Both the position numbers and the translations under genes were made by a program. A stretch of 39,503 bases of DNA from Actinobacteria bacterium UBA2286 (GTDB taxonomy: Bacteria; Actinomycetota; Coriobacteriia; Anaerosomatales; Anaerosomataceae), in assembly GCA_002345925.1 (NCBI GenBank), contig DDWM01000040.1, forward strand, positions 16,297 through 55,799, read 5' to 3'. Each line of letters begins with the position of its first letter. Position 1 is the stretch's first letter. The notes under the pieces were generated by a model. That model was given only the letters and a program-made list of their open reading frames with translations. It was not told where the DNA came from and searched no databases. Below, piece by piece: positions 13,404 to 21,809 of the stretch.

Positions 13404-15245
13404 CTACTTGGACTTCGAGAACATGCTCCCGACCTTGTCGAGGCCATGCTGCTTCTCGTGACGCTCATGCGCCGTACCGTGAATGCGCATCCAGATGTGA
13501 TCGACGTTCTTGGGCAGTTGCCCGTCGATCTTACTGACGATGATGATTGTGAGCAGTCCGAGCGGGAAGGTGAACAACACCGGGAAGGTCAGCGCCCCGA
13601 AGAAGCCGAGGATGCCTTCCTTACCGACGACACCGAGCTGCTGGAAGATGTTGAGGAAGATGATGGCGATGGCGCTGAACAGACCGACTGCGATACCTGC
13701 AGTAGCGCCTCGCTCGGTCGTTCCCTTCCACCAGATGCCAGTTAGCAGCATCGGCACGAAAGCGCTGGCGCCGACCGAGAACGCCCAGGTGACCATCATT
13801 GCGATGAGCGCCGGGTATGCCTGGTCAAGTCCGAACTTGGGAATCGCAAGGCCGATGGCCAAGGCGAGTGCCGCGAACGAGAGCACGGATATCTTGCCGA
13901 CGAGCACGCGCTTGGCTTCCGACGCGTTCGGGTTGATGTACTTCTCGTAAACGTCGTGACCGACAGCCGAGGCAGAAGCGATCAGCAGGCCGCCGACCGT
14001 TGAGAACATGGCCGCGAAGGCACCGGCAGAAACGATGCCGAGGAGCCACTGGCCGCCCAGGATCTCAGCCATCATCGGCATGATCTGGTCAGGCTTGACG
14101 AGCAGCCCATGGACATTAGCCGCGGAGATCGTTCCGCCACCAGCCAGGTAGTCCCTGATGATGCTGATGCCGGCGAGACCGGCGATCGGGGCGAGGATGT
14201 AGAACGTCCCGATGAATACGAGCACCCAGAACGTTGAGCGACGTGCGGCTGCGCCAGATGGGTTGGTGTAGTAGCGGTTCAGGATGTGCGGCAGCCCTGC
14301 AGTCCCGAGTACCAGCGCGAGCACCATCGAGAACTGGTCGAACGCGTTGTAGCGGTGACCCGGCTCCGCGAACAACATGTCGCGCAACTCATGAAGCTTG
14401 TTCTTCGACGGGAGCGCGACTGCGATCTTGGCCTTGTCATCGCCTGCGGCAGCAGCGATGGCCTCATCGACCGTTGCCATCTCGGCAGGGGTCATGATCG
14501 TCGCAGCTGAGTCGTACATCGACTTGCCTGTGGCCGCATCTGGCGTTGTGAGTTCAGCGACTGTGAGTGATTTCGTGTTGACGATGGGCGTCTTGGACGC
14601 CTCTGCGAGCGCGCTCGGATAGTTGAATCCGCTGCCGAACGCAAAGACGACGACCATGATCATGGCGAACATGAGCCACCAGAACTGGAAGATCTGGTTG
14701 AGCGTGGTGCCCTTCATGCCGCCCACTGCAACGTAGAAGGCGATGATGCCGGATACCACGACCACGCCGGAGGCGTATGGCGTCATACCAAAGAAGCCCT
14801 TGCCGACGAGTACCTGCCACGTCGTACCGGCACCGAACATCTGCGGCGCCATGTAGAAGAGCGACGTCAGCAGAACCGCAAGCACGGTGATGAGGCGGAT
14901 CCTGTTCGAGCCGAAGCGCCCGAACGCGAAGTCGGCGACCGTGTACTCACCGAAGCGCCTGAGGGCGGAGGCGATGAAGAGCACGACGACCATGAAGCCG
15001 CCGGCGAAGCCTGCCGCGTACCAGACGCCGTCAAGGCCTGATGCGTACACCGCGGCCGCAACGCCAAGGAACGACGCGGCTGACAGGTAGTCACCCGAGA
15101 TGGCAGATGCATTCGAGAATGAGCCGACCTTGCGACCGGCAAGGTAGAAGTCAGCGGTCGTGCGGGTGAAGCGCCGTGAGAAAACCGAAAGTGCGATGGT
15201 GAATACGATGAGACCGATGACGAGGATGATGGCTATGGTGTTCAT
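13404..15245 (-). CDS. actP: Sodium/solute symporter, ActP-type (acetate or other monocarboxylate)
   Basis: This 613-residue sodium:solute symporter (SSS family) has about 13 membrane segments. The segment ADFYLAGRKVG followed by NASAISGDYLSAASFLG is characteristic of cation/acetate symporters. A hydrophilic insert (about residues 215-290) separates two membrane blocks. It probably takes up acetate, pyruvate or a similar short acid with Na+. The ATG overlaps the stop of the DUF485 gene by four bases (15242-15245), the usual pairing for this transporter type. The upstream stress protein and LytS/LytTR pair may control it. Confidence 0.9.
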   Translation of the reverse strand: MNTIAIILVIGLIVFTIALSVFSRRFTRTTADFYLAGRKVGSFSNASAISGDYLSAASFLGVAAAVYASGLDGVWYAAGFAGGFMVVVLFIASALRRFGEYTVADFAFGRFGSNRIRLITVLAVLLTSLFYMAPQMFGAGTTWQVLVGKGFFGMTPYASGVVVVSGIIAFYVAVGGMKGTTLNQIFQFWWLMFAMIMVVVFAFGSGFNYPSALAEASKTPIVNTKSLTVAELTTPDAATGKSMYDSAATIMTPAEMATVDEAIAAAAGDDKAKIAVALPSKNKLHELRDMLFAEPGHRYNAFDQFSMVLALVLGTAGLPHILNRYYTNPSGAAARRSTFWVLVFIGTFYILAPIAGLAGISIIRDYLAGGGTISAANVHGLLVKPDQIMPMMAEILGGQWLLGIVSAGAFAAMFSTVGGLLIASASAVGHDVYEKYINPNASEAKRVLVGKISVLSFAALALAIGLAIPKFGLDQAYPALIAMMVTWAFSVGASAFVPMLLTGIWWKGTTERGATAGIAVGLFSAIAIIFLNIFQQLGVVGKEGILGFFGALTFPVLFTFPLGLLTIIIVSKIDGQLPKNVDHIWMRIHGTAHERHEKQHGLDKVGSMFSKSK

Positions 15246-15613
15246 TCGGTCTCACTTCCCTTCGCGGCCGCATTGGCCGTGATCGCGTCAGCCATCTCGC
15301 CCAGCTGCTCGTCGAGCTTGTCGGCCTGCTTCGAGTACGTCCATGCCATGCCCCACAAGAAGACGTAGTAGAGAAGCGAGACGAACAGGTAGTTCGCCGT
15401 GAAGCCACCCCAGATTGGCACCGCGTACCAGGACTTCCACCATATCGACAACGCGGGAATCGCGAGCGTCACCGCGAAAAAGACCGCGCCGTACGAGAAC
15501 GAGAGCTTACGCTGAGCACGAAACACCAGGTCAACGCTCTCGATGGTGTCGATGTGATCACCGTGCTGTATCTGCACGCTAGAATCGGCGGCGGTCATCG
15601 TTGGATCTCCCAT
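15242..15613 (-). CDS. DUF485-type small membrane partner of the symporter
   Basis: This 123-residue protein has two hydrophobic segments (about residues 35-60 and 70-95) with charged tails, as expected for the DUF485/DUF4212 small proteins encoded directly before SSS symporters. Conserved features include RAQRKLSFSYG and WGGFTANYLFVSLLYYVFLWGMAW. A strong AAGGAGGTG ribosome binding site precedes the ATG. The ATGA overlap with actP indicates translational coupling. It probably assists assembly or activity of the symporter; the exact role of the family is not established. Confidence 0.85.
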   Translation of the reverse strand: MGDPTMTAADSSVQIQHGDHIDTIESVDLVFRAQRKLSFSYGAVFFAVTLAIPALSIWWKSWYAVPIWGGFTANYLFVSLLYYVFLWGMAWTYSKQADKLDEQLGEMADAITANAAAKGSETE

Positions 15614-15658
15614 GTGTGCACCTCCTTCTTTGTGCTAGAGCCGAGTCTCCCCGGCTGA

Positions 15659-16153
15659 CTAATCGACTTTCACGACAACAACGGGGATAGGAGAACCCTT
15701 GACGACCGTCTCGGCAACACTGCCGAGCGCGATTCGCTTGAGTCCCGTTCGACCGGTATCGCCAACCACGATCATGTCGGCCTTCCATGTCTGTGCTGTC
15801 GCTACGATTCGCTTCGCGACCCCGCCCTGGATGAGCTCGACCTCACACTCAACGCCGTTGCGTTCGCACATCGTCTTCGCGATGACGAGTCCCTTGACCG
15901 AGGAGTGGACGCCCTCGAAGACGTCTTCGTCCATGATCTCCTCGGGGTACTCAAGCGCCTCAAGACCGGTATCTACGTAGATGGCCTTGATCTTGGCGCC
16001 GAACGTCTTCGCGAGGACGACCGCGTACTCCGTCGCTGCGACCGCCGGCTCTGAGCCGTCTGTCGGCACAAGGATCCTATCGACCGAATAGCAGACCTCT
16101 TTGATGTCGCCGAGCTTCAGATCATCTGCTGAGCCCTTGATGCAGACCTTCAT
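15659..16153 (-). CDS. Universal stress protein (UspA family)
   Basis: This 164-residue cytoplasmic protein has a single Usp domain starting at RILVPTDGS (about residue 30). The ATP-binding signature lies near the end, VVGDTGRTGLKRIALGSVAETV, with G-x2-G-x9-G[ST]-type spacing. The first 25 residues are an extra N-terminal segment without a known motif. The ATG at 16153 is preferred to an upstream in-frame start because GGAGGTGA lies right before it. It precedes the DUF485/ActP pair by 45 bases, so it probably forms an operon with them. Such genes often sit beside carboxylate transporters. Confidence 0.88.
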   Translation of the reverse strand: MKVCIKGSADDLKLGDIKEVCYSVDRILVPTDGSEPAVAATEYAVVLAKTFGAKIKAIYVDTGLEALEYPEEIMDEDVFEGVHSSVKGLVIAKTMCERNGVECEVELIQGGVAKRIVATAQTWKADMIVVGDTGRTGLKRIALGSVAETVVKGSPIPVVVVKVD

Positions 16154-16207
16154 GCGGTTCACCTCCTCCTCGATGGCGGGCGCACCTCCACGTCGCCCGT
16201 CCGTACA

Positions 16208-16216
16208 ATGAACGTA
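16208..16216 (-). promoter_or_regulatory. Possible LytTR half-site upstream of the stress protein/symporter operon
   Basis: On the minus strand TACGTTCAT matches the general LytTR-domain half-site [TA][AC][CA]GTTN[AG][TG] at all positions. It lies 55 bases before the stress-protein start, in a 234-base gap (16154-16387) that otherwise shows nothing clear. A second half-site at the expected 21-22 base distance is not evident, so a chance match is quite possible. Confidence 0.2.
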
Positions 16217-16387
16217 CGTCTCAGAAGAAACGCCGACGAGGAACTCGCCGCGTGCGGTGAACAGCGCTCGGTGGAAGGACGGATGACCCCCGCGAACGGA
16301 GTCGGCTGGCTTTGGGGCGCGGAAGAACCTCCGCTCACGACCCACTTAACAGCCGTTCACCGCCAATTGAAGAGGTTTCGCGCTCCC

Positions 16388-16840
16388 CTAGAGGAAGATG
16401 TGGCGCACCTCTCGCCGGTCACCGGAGATTTCGATGATCGCCACCGAGGGGGGCTTCCCGTCTCTCGGCTCGACTGCCGAGCCGGGATTCACGTACCAGT
16501 CGCCGCCGGATACTCGCGCATCCGCTACGTGGGTATGGCCGTAGATTATGACGTCGGTACCCTCAGGGATGCCCGCACGCATGAGCGCCGGCAATTGGTG
16601 GCCGATAAGAAACCGGACGCCTCCGTGAGTCACCGAGAGCCGTCCGGGCAGCGGACGCTGCTGCCAACCCCCGTCGCAATTGCCCTCGACTGCAAAGACC
16701 GGAGCGATGACCTCGAGCTCGTCGAGGACAGCCTGGCTGCCTATGTCACCAGCGTGGATGATCCGCTCGACGCCCGCGAACGCCTCGTGCACGCTCGTCG
16801 GCAGCACTCCGTGTGTGTCCGAGATGACCCCGATACGCAT
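16388..16840 (-). CDS. YfcE/MJ0936-type metallophosphoesterase
   Basis: This 150-residue single-domain calcineurin-like phosphoesterase has the metal-binding motifs in order: SDTHG (residues 7-11), HAGDIG, GNCD and GHTH, followed by NPGSAVEPRDG. Proteins of this family dephosphorylate phosphodiesters with Mn2+ or similar metals; the physiological substrate is unknown. It lies 3 bases after the LytTR regulator gene and is likely its operon partner, while the 234-base gap downstream separates it from the stress-protein gene. Confidence 0.9.
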   Translation of the reverse strand: MRIGVISDTHGVLPTSVHEAFAGVERIIHAGDIGSQAVLDELEVIAPVFAVEGNCDGGWQQRPLPGRLSVTHGGVRFLIGHQLPALMRAGIPEGTDVIIYGHTHVADARVSGGDWYVNPGSAVEPRDGKPPSVAIIEISGDRREVRHIFL

Positions 16841-16843
16841 GCG

Positions 16844-17551
16844 CTACAGCCCGAGAGCTCGCTTGAGCGCAGGGACACGGCGCCTCGAGGCGGGAACCTG
16901 CGTGGCGGCTTTGTCTTTGAGGGTCAGGAGCATCGTTCCGCCGTACATCGGCACGACCTCCTTGACCTGCGAGAGATTCACCACGAATCGCCTGTGCACG
17001 CGGAAGAAGCCTTGTGGTTCAAGCTTGCTCTCAAGCTGTGCGAGCGACACCGTCGAGAGATATCGCTCCTCGTTGGTGTAGATGTAGGAGTAGTCATCCT
17101 TGGCCATCACATAGAAGATGTCGTCGACCTGAAGGAGCAGCTTGCGACCGCCCTTCTCCACCGGTACGCGCTCGATGCGCACAGGCGCGTCCTCCGAGGG
17201 ATGCAGACGCTCAATGGCCGTGCGCAGCCGATCGACCTCAACGGGCTTGACCAGGTAGTCGGTGGCAGCCACCTCAAATGCCTTCACGGCATGCTCGCTG
17301 TGCGCGGTGACGAAGATGATCGCAGGCTGACGGTCGAGCGTACTCAGGGCCTCGGCAAGGCGCATGCCCGAGAGACCGGGCATGTCGATGTCGAGGAAGA
17401 CGACGTCGTACGGGATCGCCTTTATGAGCTGCAGAGCCTCAGGTGCGTTCGAGGCCTCGCCAACGACCTCGATGCCACCGGCCTCATCAAGGAGGAACCG
17501 TAGCTCGGAGCGGGCCGGAGCCTCATCGTCAACTACCAGTGCCTTAAGCAT
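16844..17551 (-). CDS. LytTR-family response regulator
   Basis: This 235-residue regulator has a receiver domain (residues 1-120) with the acidic pair VDDE and the phospho-acceptor Asp54 in FLDIDMPG, then a LytTR DNA-binding domain (about 130-232) with FYVMAKDDYSYIYT and FFRVHRRFVVNLSQV. The ATG at 17551 is chosen over an upstream start because it begins the receiver domain and overlaps the kinase stop by 8 bases. It pairs with the LytS-type kinase. Such pairs commonly control carboxylate or peptide transporters, so the neighbouring ActP operon is a plausible target. Confidence 0.93.
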   Translation of the reverse strand: MLKALVVDDEAPARSELRFLLDEAGGIEVVGEASNAPEALQLIKAIPYDVVFLDIDMPGLSGMRLAEALSTLDRQPAIIFVTAHSEHAVKAFEVAATDYLVKPVEVDRLRTAIERLHPSEDAPVRIERVPVEKGGRKLLLQVDDIFYVMAKDDYSYIYTNEERYLSTVSLAQLESKLEPQGFFRVHRRFVVNLSQVKEVVPMYGGTMLLTLKDKAATQVPASRRRVPALKRALGL

Positions 17552-18872
17552 CGTCACCCTCGCCGGATCGGGTGTCGGACAAAGCAAGCGTTGCGGTGAC
17601 CGTGGTTCCGATCCCCTCTTCACTCACGACCGTCAGTCCGCTCCCGGTACTGAAGCGTCCTCGTAGCCTATCGTCCACGTTCTTGAGTGCTATGCCTAGC
17701 CCCTTACCGTATCCAGCTTCAAGGATCCTCGGCAGAACCGACTCTGGCATCCCGACGCCGTCGTCGGCGACGGAGAGCACAAGGGAGCCTCGCTCAACAC
17801 GTGCGCCTATCGAGATATTCAGCGGCCCGTCTGGTCGCAAGCCGTGTTGGACGCAGTTCTCAACGAGAGGCTGAACGATGAATGCCGGCACGAGAACGCT
17901 CATTGCGGCCGGATCGATGTCCTCGACGACTTGAATACGGTCCCCGAAGCGGGCGTGCTCAAAGACCAGGTAGCTGCGGGCGTATTCAAGCTCCCTGTCG
18001 AGCGGAACCAGCTCTTCGTTTTCCTCAAGCGTGCGTCGGTAGAAGCGCGCGAACTCGCGCAGAAGCTCACGGGCGCGCGGGGGATCCGTGCGGATCAGAC
18101 TCGCGATCGTATTGATGGTGTTGAACAAGAAGTGTGGGTTGATCTGGGCCTGCAGAGCTTTTAGCTCCATCCGGCAGGCAAGCTCGGTCTGGCGCTCCAG
18201 CTCCGATAGCTCAAGCTGCGTCGAGAGCAGTCGGGCAAGCCCCTCTACCATCGTCACCTGCGTCTCATTGAGCAAGCGCGGGGTAGTGTAGTAGAACTTG
18301 AGAGTGCCGACCGGCTCATTGCGAATCTGCAGCGGCACGACGATCGCCGCCCTCAGCAGGCACCCTTTCCTCGGACACCCGATCTCCTCGCGATTGGAGA
18401 GGATACGGTGCTCGTTCGTCTCGATCGCTTCTCGCGTGGCGCGAGTGAGAATCGGACCTCCGACCTCGTGGTGGTCCTCACCGATGCCCGCGAACCCGAG
18501 GACCTGCTCGGTGTCGGTGATCGCCACCGCCGCCGCCTCACTCTCCTCAAGCGCTAGCCGGCAGACCGCCTGCGCGGTCTTCTGATCAAGTCCACGACGA
18601 AGGTGCGCCAGGCTCTGGTCAGCGATTTCTAGGATGTGGTGAGAGTGAAGGGCCTTCAGATGATCCGGCCGGGTCACAAACCGGGCGACAGCCGAACCTG
18701 TCGCAACGAACACGAGCCCGATCACGACCGCTGTGAACACCAGCCTCGGAACGTCGACCACAAGAGCAGCTGCGGCCACGATGCCGATGAGGGCCGTCGT
18801 GAAGAGAAGAACCACATCGATGACCCATGTACGTCGGCTGGAAACAGGTCTGAGACTCCCGTTGCCCGCCAT
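17544..18872 (-). CDS. LytS-type sensor histidine kinase
   Basis: This 442-residue kinase has two membrane helices (residues 18-65), a GAF domain (about 85-215) and a His_kinase/HATPase module. The phospho-acceptor His247 is in QINPHFLFN, and the ATP-binding region has VQPLVENCVQHG and DDGVGMP. The GAF domain contains two cysteines in IGCPRKGCLL that might sense redox state or a metal. The ATG at 18872 overlaps the stop of the acetyltransferase gene (ATGA), which is why it is preferred over an upstream ATG. The short membrane part differs from the multi-helix 5TM-LytS sensors. Confidence 0.92.
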   Translation of the reverse strand: MAGNGSLRPVSSRRTWVIDVVLLFTTALIGIVAAAALVVDVPRLVFTAVVIGLVFVATGSAVARFVTRPDHLKALHSHHILEIADQSLAHLRRGLDQKTAQAVCRLALEESEAAAVAITDTEQVLGFAGIGEDHHEVGGPILTRATREAIETNEHRILSNREEIGCPRKGCLLRAAIVVPLQIRNEPVGTLKFYYTTPRLLNETQVTMVEGLARLLSTQLELSELERQTELACRMELKALQAQINPHFLFNTINTIASLIRTDPPRARELLREFARFYRRTLEENEELVPLDRELEYARSYLVFEHARFGDRIQVVEDIDPAAMSVLVPAFIVQPLVENCVQHGLRPDGPLNISIGARVERGSLVLSVADDGVGMPESVLPRILEAGYGKGLGIALKNVDDRLRGRFSTGSGLTVVSEEGIGTTVTATLALSDTRSGEGDDA

Positions 18873-19696
18873 CAGCCCACGCCCATGGTGAGGAAGCAAG
18901 AGGCGCCCGCAAGCTCCCGGAAGCCACCTCTGGCATACAGCGCTCGTGAAGACACGTTCTCCTCCTGAGTATAGAGTGTCACGGCTCGAGCTCCGGCGCG
19001 CGCCATGAACGCTACCGCGTCGCCAAGCAAGAAGGCTCCAATCCCACGACCGCGCTCTTCCGGCACGACCGCGAGCCTGCCGAGCATTCCTTCACCCTGG
19101 CTGACAGTGCAAAGAGTATAGCCGATGACGCAGTCGCCACGGACCGCTGCTGTTGCGCGCTCGGCTGTGAGATATCTGCGAAGGGTCGGCGTATCGAAGC
19201 GCCAGAAATCATCGAAACATGCACCATCGACGCGCTCAAGCGCCCCGATATCGGCAGGACCAGCAAGACGAAGTCCGATGCCCGATACCGCAAGGGGCTC
19301 TTCATCGCTCGGCCGATCTAGGCGCAACGTGATACCCCTGTGGACGACTCGCATCCCGGCGGCGGCGTACGGTGCCGAGAGGCCCTCGGCTACAAGCGGG
19401 CTCAGGAGACCGGTGAAGCCCTGGGAAAGAGCCAGCGACTCAAGGTCGTGAAGTATCGAAGTCATGTCGCGCTCGGCGCACCAGAGGCCCTGTACGGCGA
19501 GCAGACCGGAATGTGAGCGCCATACCCCAACCAACGCTGCATCGCCCGCCTCGCTCACCTGAATGCGCCAGGGAGCCTCTCGCCATACGGCTTCGAAATC
19601 CTCGCGAGACGCAAACAGGTGTGCAGCTCGCACCGCCGCCCAAACGGCACCCAACTCGCGCTCGTCAGCGACACGCATCGCATGCGAGCGGCTCAC
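18872..19696 (-). CDS. GNAT-family N-acetyltransferase
   Basis: This 274-residue protein has a C-terminal GNAT domain (about residues 150-270). The acetyl-CoA loop is RLAVVPEERGRGIGAFLLG, and the end has the usual SRALYARGGFRE. Residues 1-140 look like a second, degenerate GNAT-type half. The frame is open much further upstream, but that extension overlaps the TauE gene. The GTG at 19696, overlapping the TauE stop as GTGA, is the most likely start; an ATG at 19678 is the alternative. The substrate is unknown. It is coupled to TauE on one side and LytS on the other. Confidence 0.83.
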   Translation of the reverse strand: MSRSHAMRVADERELGAVWAAVRAAHLFASREDFEAVWREAPWRIQVSEAGDAALVGVWRSHSGLLAVQGLWCAERDMTSILHDLESLALSQGFTGLLSPLVAEGLSAPYAAAGMRVVHRGITLRLDRPSDEEPLAVSGIGLRLAGPADIGALERVDGACFDDFWRFDTPTLRRYLTAERATAAVRGDCVIGYTLCTVSQGEGMLGRLAVVPEERGRGIGAFLLGDAVAFMARAGARAVTLYTQEENVSSRALYARGGFRELAGASCFLTMGVG

Positions 19697-20490
19697 AATA
19701 CGCCCGCCTGCGCCAGGGCCAGCGACAAGCCAACGAACAGAAGCAGCGCTGCGAATGCGAGCTTCACGAAGCGCTCCTTTGCGACAGACGTGATCTTCGC
19801 ACCGATGAGTGCACCAGGTATTACGCCAATAGCGAGCAACGCCGCCAGTCCCAGATCCACATGCCCCAGCAACGTATGCGTGATGCTTCCGGGAATCGAC
19901 AGGATGGTCACCACAACGAGCGACGTTCCTATAGCCCGCTTGATGTCGAATCCGAACCAACGCACCAGCGCCGGAACGACGATGAAACCCCCACCCAGGC
20001 CGAGAAAGCCCGAGTAGAGCCCGGTTACAAGCCCGAGCGCAGCCAGACCTAGTCGGCGATTGCGCACACTCTTGTGCGGCTCGGCGGGCAGCGCGACGAG
20101 CTCGGGCGGCGCCGATGGTCGGCGAAAAGCAAGGAGAATCATATCGATGGACATATAGCCGATCACGCCCGCCGTCACGTACATGAGGAACGGGCCACCG
20201 ACCGCCTGCGTGGCGAGCGCGCCCACCACAGAAGCAACCGCACCCCACGCGCCCAGCGTCACACCGGCACGCAGATCCATGAGTCCGCGGCGATAGTACG
20301 AGATCGCTCCCGAGATCGCGGTCGGAAGAATCACAGGCAGGGGCGTTCCAACGGCGATGAGCTCACTTTGGCCGAGGAGCAATCGGATCGCAGGCGTCGT
20401 CACGACTCCGCCACCGATACCGAACAATCCCGAAAGCACGCTTGAGAGAAACCCAATCGCGACCGCAAGCAGTGACTGTCCGGCGCCCAT
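19693..20490 (-). CDS. TauE/SafE-family anion exporter
   Basis: This 265-residue membrane protein has about eight segments in two repeats, each starting with a glycine-rich loop: SGLFGIGGGVVTTPA (residues 20-34) and SGFLGLGGGFIVVPAL in the second half. This is the TauE/SafE (DUF81) family, which exports sulfite, sulfoacetate or related organosulfur anions. The substrate here is not known. The ATG overlaps the stop of the glycosyltransferase gene (ATGA at 20489-20492), and its own stop overlaps the acetyltransferase start. Confidence 0.88.
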   Translation of the reverse strand: MGAGQSLLAVAIGFLSSVLSGLFGIGGGVVTTPAIRLLLGQSELIAVGTPLPVILPTAISGAISYYRRGLMDLRAGVTLGAWGAVASVVGALATQAVGGPFLMYVTAGVIGYMSIDMILLAFRRPSAPPELVALPAEPHKSVRNRRLGLAALGLVTGLYSGFLGLGGGFIVVPALVRWFGFDIKRAIGTSLVVVTILSIPGSITHTLLGHVDLGLAALLAIGVIPGALIGAKITSVAKERFVKLAFAALLLFVGLSLALAQAGVL

Positions 20491-21731
20491 CAGTCCGGCC
20501 GGACCACCGGGAAGCGTCCGGTGATGGCGCTGCGATCGACACGGCGCTCACCAGTGAGGAGCGGCTTGAGGGCGACGTCGTTCCACAGCCTATCCATCAG
20601 CATCGGCCAGCGCCGCTGGAAGACGAAGTAACGCTCGCAGTTGTCACGCGCGAACGCCGACGCGGCCGGAACGACGGTACGCGCGATGTTCAGGTACTCG
20701 CCGCGCTCCTTGCCCGCAAGCGCGCGCATGATCGCTGTCAGTCGCGCCCGCCAGCCGATCGAGGAGTCCACGAAGCGCCCGGGGTACGGGTTGAGCGAAT
20801 CGGGCGTTACCTGCCGCAAGTCCACCTGGGACTTTGAGAACTCAAGCTTGCGGTGCTCGTAGATGAACCGGAAGACATCCTGCCGAAACGCGCGCGCCTC
20901 GCTCGGCAGCTTCGGAGGACGATGGATTATCGACCACTCGCCGTCCAAGAAGACGTCCCCGCCGTGCATGCGGGCGTTGATGACGTAGTCGATGTCCTCG
21001 CCGCGAACGACCCACGGGTCGAACGAGACGTTCATGAACATGTCGCGATGGATACCGAGGCATCCGCCGAACGCCACGGCGCTTGGACGTATGCGCGGAG
21101 GTGCGGCAACCACGCCAAGTGCCTCGTTGTATGCGTCGTCCTGGCGCCAGAACATGTCGTACCACGGCGCCGAGCCGACCACCTGATAGCGTCCTTCTTC
21201 ATCGGTGTAGTAACCGCTCTTGGCAAGAATGGTCTTGCCACCTGCGGTGGACTGCCCGATTCCCTCGGCGGCGATCTCCAGGAACCTGGGATCGCTGATG
21301 ATCTGGTCGTCATCAACGAACACCACGAAATCGCAACCGAGAATCGCCGCCACCACAAGACCGACATTGCGAACCGCGCCGTAGCTGCCAAGCCCGACCG
21401 CCGGGAGGACGTCGGCAAACTCAAGTTGTTCCATACGTCGATGGAGAGAGCCCATCTCGGCAGGCCCGACGATGATCGAGTCGATGCCCGGGAAATCCGC
21501 GAGGATGCCGCGGACCCGATCCTCCGCCTCATGTTCTATCGACGAATCGGAAGCGGCTACGAGGACCACGACTCTGCCGAGGCCGTTCACGATCTCAAGC
21601 GAACGCAGGCACTCGGGAAGCGTGCCGTCCGAGTCGATGGTCGTAGGGTGGTCATATACGAACGGGCCACGGTCGCTACCGCGAACGCGCCTTCGTGTCC
21701 AAAAAGTCGGGATGACGACGCACGGTTCCAC
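20490..21731 (-). CDS. GT2-like glycosyltransferase
   Basis: This 413-residue protein is a family-2-like (GT-A fold) glycosyltransferase. It begins with VVIPTFWTRR, carries RNVGLVVAAILGCDFVVFVDDDQ with the metal/nucleotide-sugar motif DDD at 140-142, and later FGGCLGIHRDMF and VRGEDIDY, the acceptor-side acidic motif. No membrane segment is seen, so it should be cytoplasmic. The C-terminal 100 residues are basic and helical without a clear domain. Donor and acceptor are unknown. The GTG start has a good AAGGAG ribosome binding site. Its stop overlaps the TauE start. Confidence 0.82.
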   Translation of the reverse strand: MEPCVVIPTFWTRRRVRGSDRGPFVYDHPTTIDSDGTLPECLRSLEIVNGLGRVVVLVAASDSSIEHEAEDRVRGILADFPGIDSIIVGPAEMGSLHRRMEQLEFADVLPAVGLGSYGAVRNVGLVVAAILGCDFVVFVDDDQIISDPRFLEIAAEGIGQSTAGGKTILAKSGYYTDEEGRYQVVGSAPWYDMFWRQDDAYNEALGVVAAPPRIRPSAVAFGGCLGIHRDMFMNVSFDPWVVRGEDIDYVINARMHGGDVFLDGEWSIIHRPPKLPSEARAFRQDVFRFIYEHRKLEFSKSQVDLRQVTPDSLNPYPGRFVDSSIGWRARLTAIMRALAGKERGEYLNIARTVVPAASAFARDNCERYFVFQRRWPMLMDRLWNDVALKPLLTGERRVDRSAITGRFPVVRPD

Positions 21732-21763
21732 AGGTGACTCCTTCTATTCTGCAAGCAGCGGAC

Positions 21764-21784
21764 GTGCGCGTCTGCAAGACGCAC
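21764..21784. terminator. Hairpin between the DsbA-like gene and the glycosyltransferase gene
   Basis: GTGCGCGTC (21764-21772) can pair with GACGCAC (21778-21784) around a five-base loop, with one bulge. It is 25 bases beyond the DsbA-like stop in the direction of transcription. TCTGCAA occurs twice nearby (21748-21754 and 21771-21777), 23 bases apart. The hairpin may end the selenoprotein operon or attenuate the glycosyltransferase gene. Confidence 0.4.
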
Positions 21785-21809
21785 AGCCACCATGATACCG
21801 CGACCACGC

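Noticed and set aside
16208..17503. 431-residue open frame on the + strand
   Set aside because: It overlaps the YfcE and LytTR genes in antisense, has no recognisable domain and no ribosome binding site.
19697..20248. N-terminal extension of the acetyltransferase frame
   Set aside because: It lies within tauE, has Arg/Cys/Gly-rich shadow composition, and the GTGA-coupled start at 19696 explains the real gene.
20853..21737. 294-residue open frame on the + strand
   Set aside because: It is antisense to the glycosyltransferase gene, which has the DDD and GED motifs and overlaps its neighbours in operon fashion.
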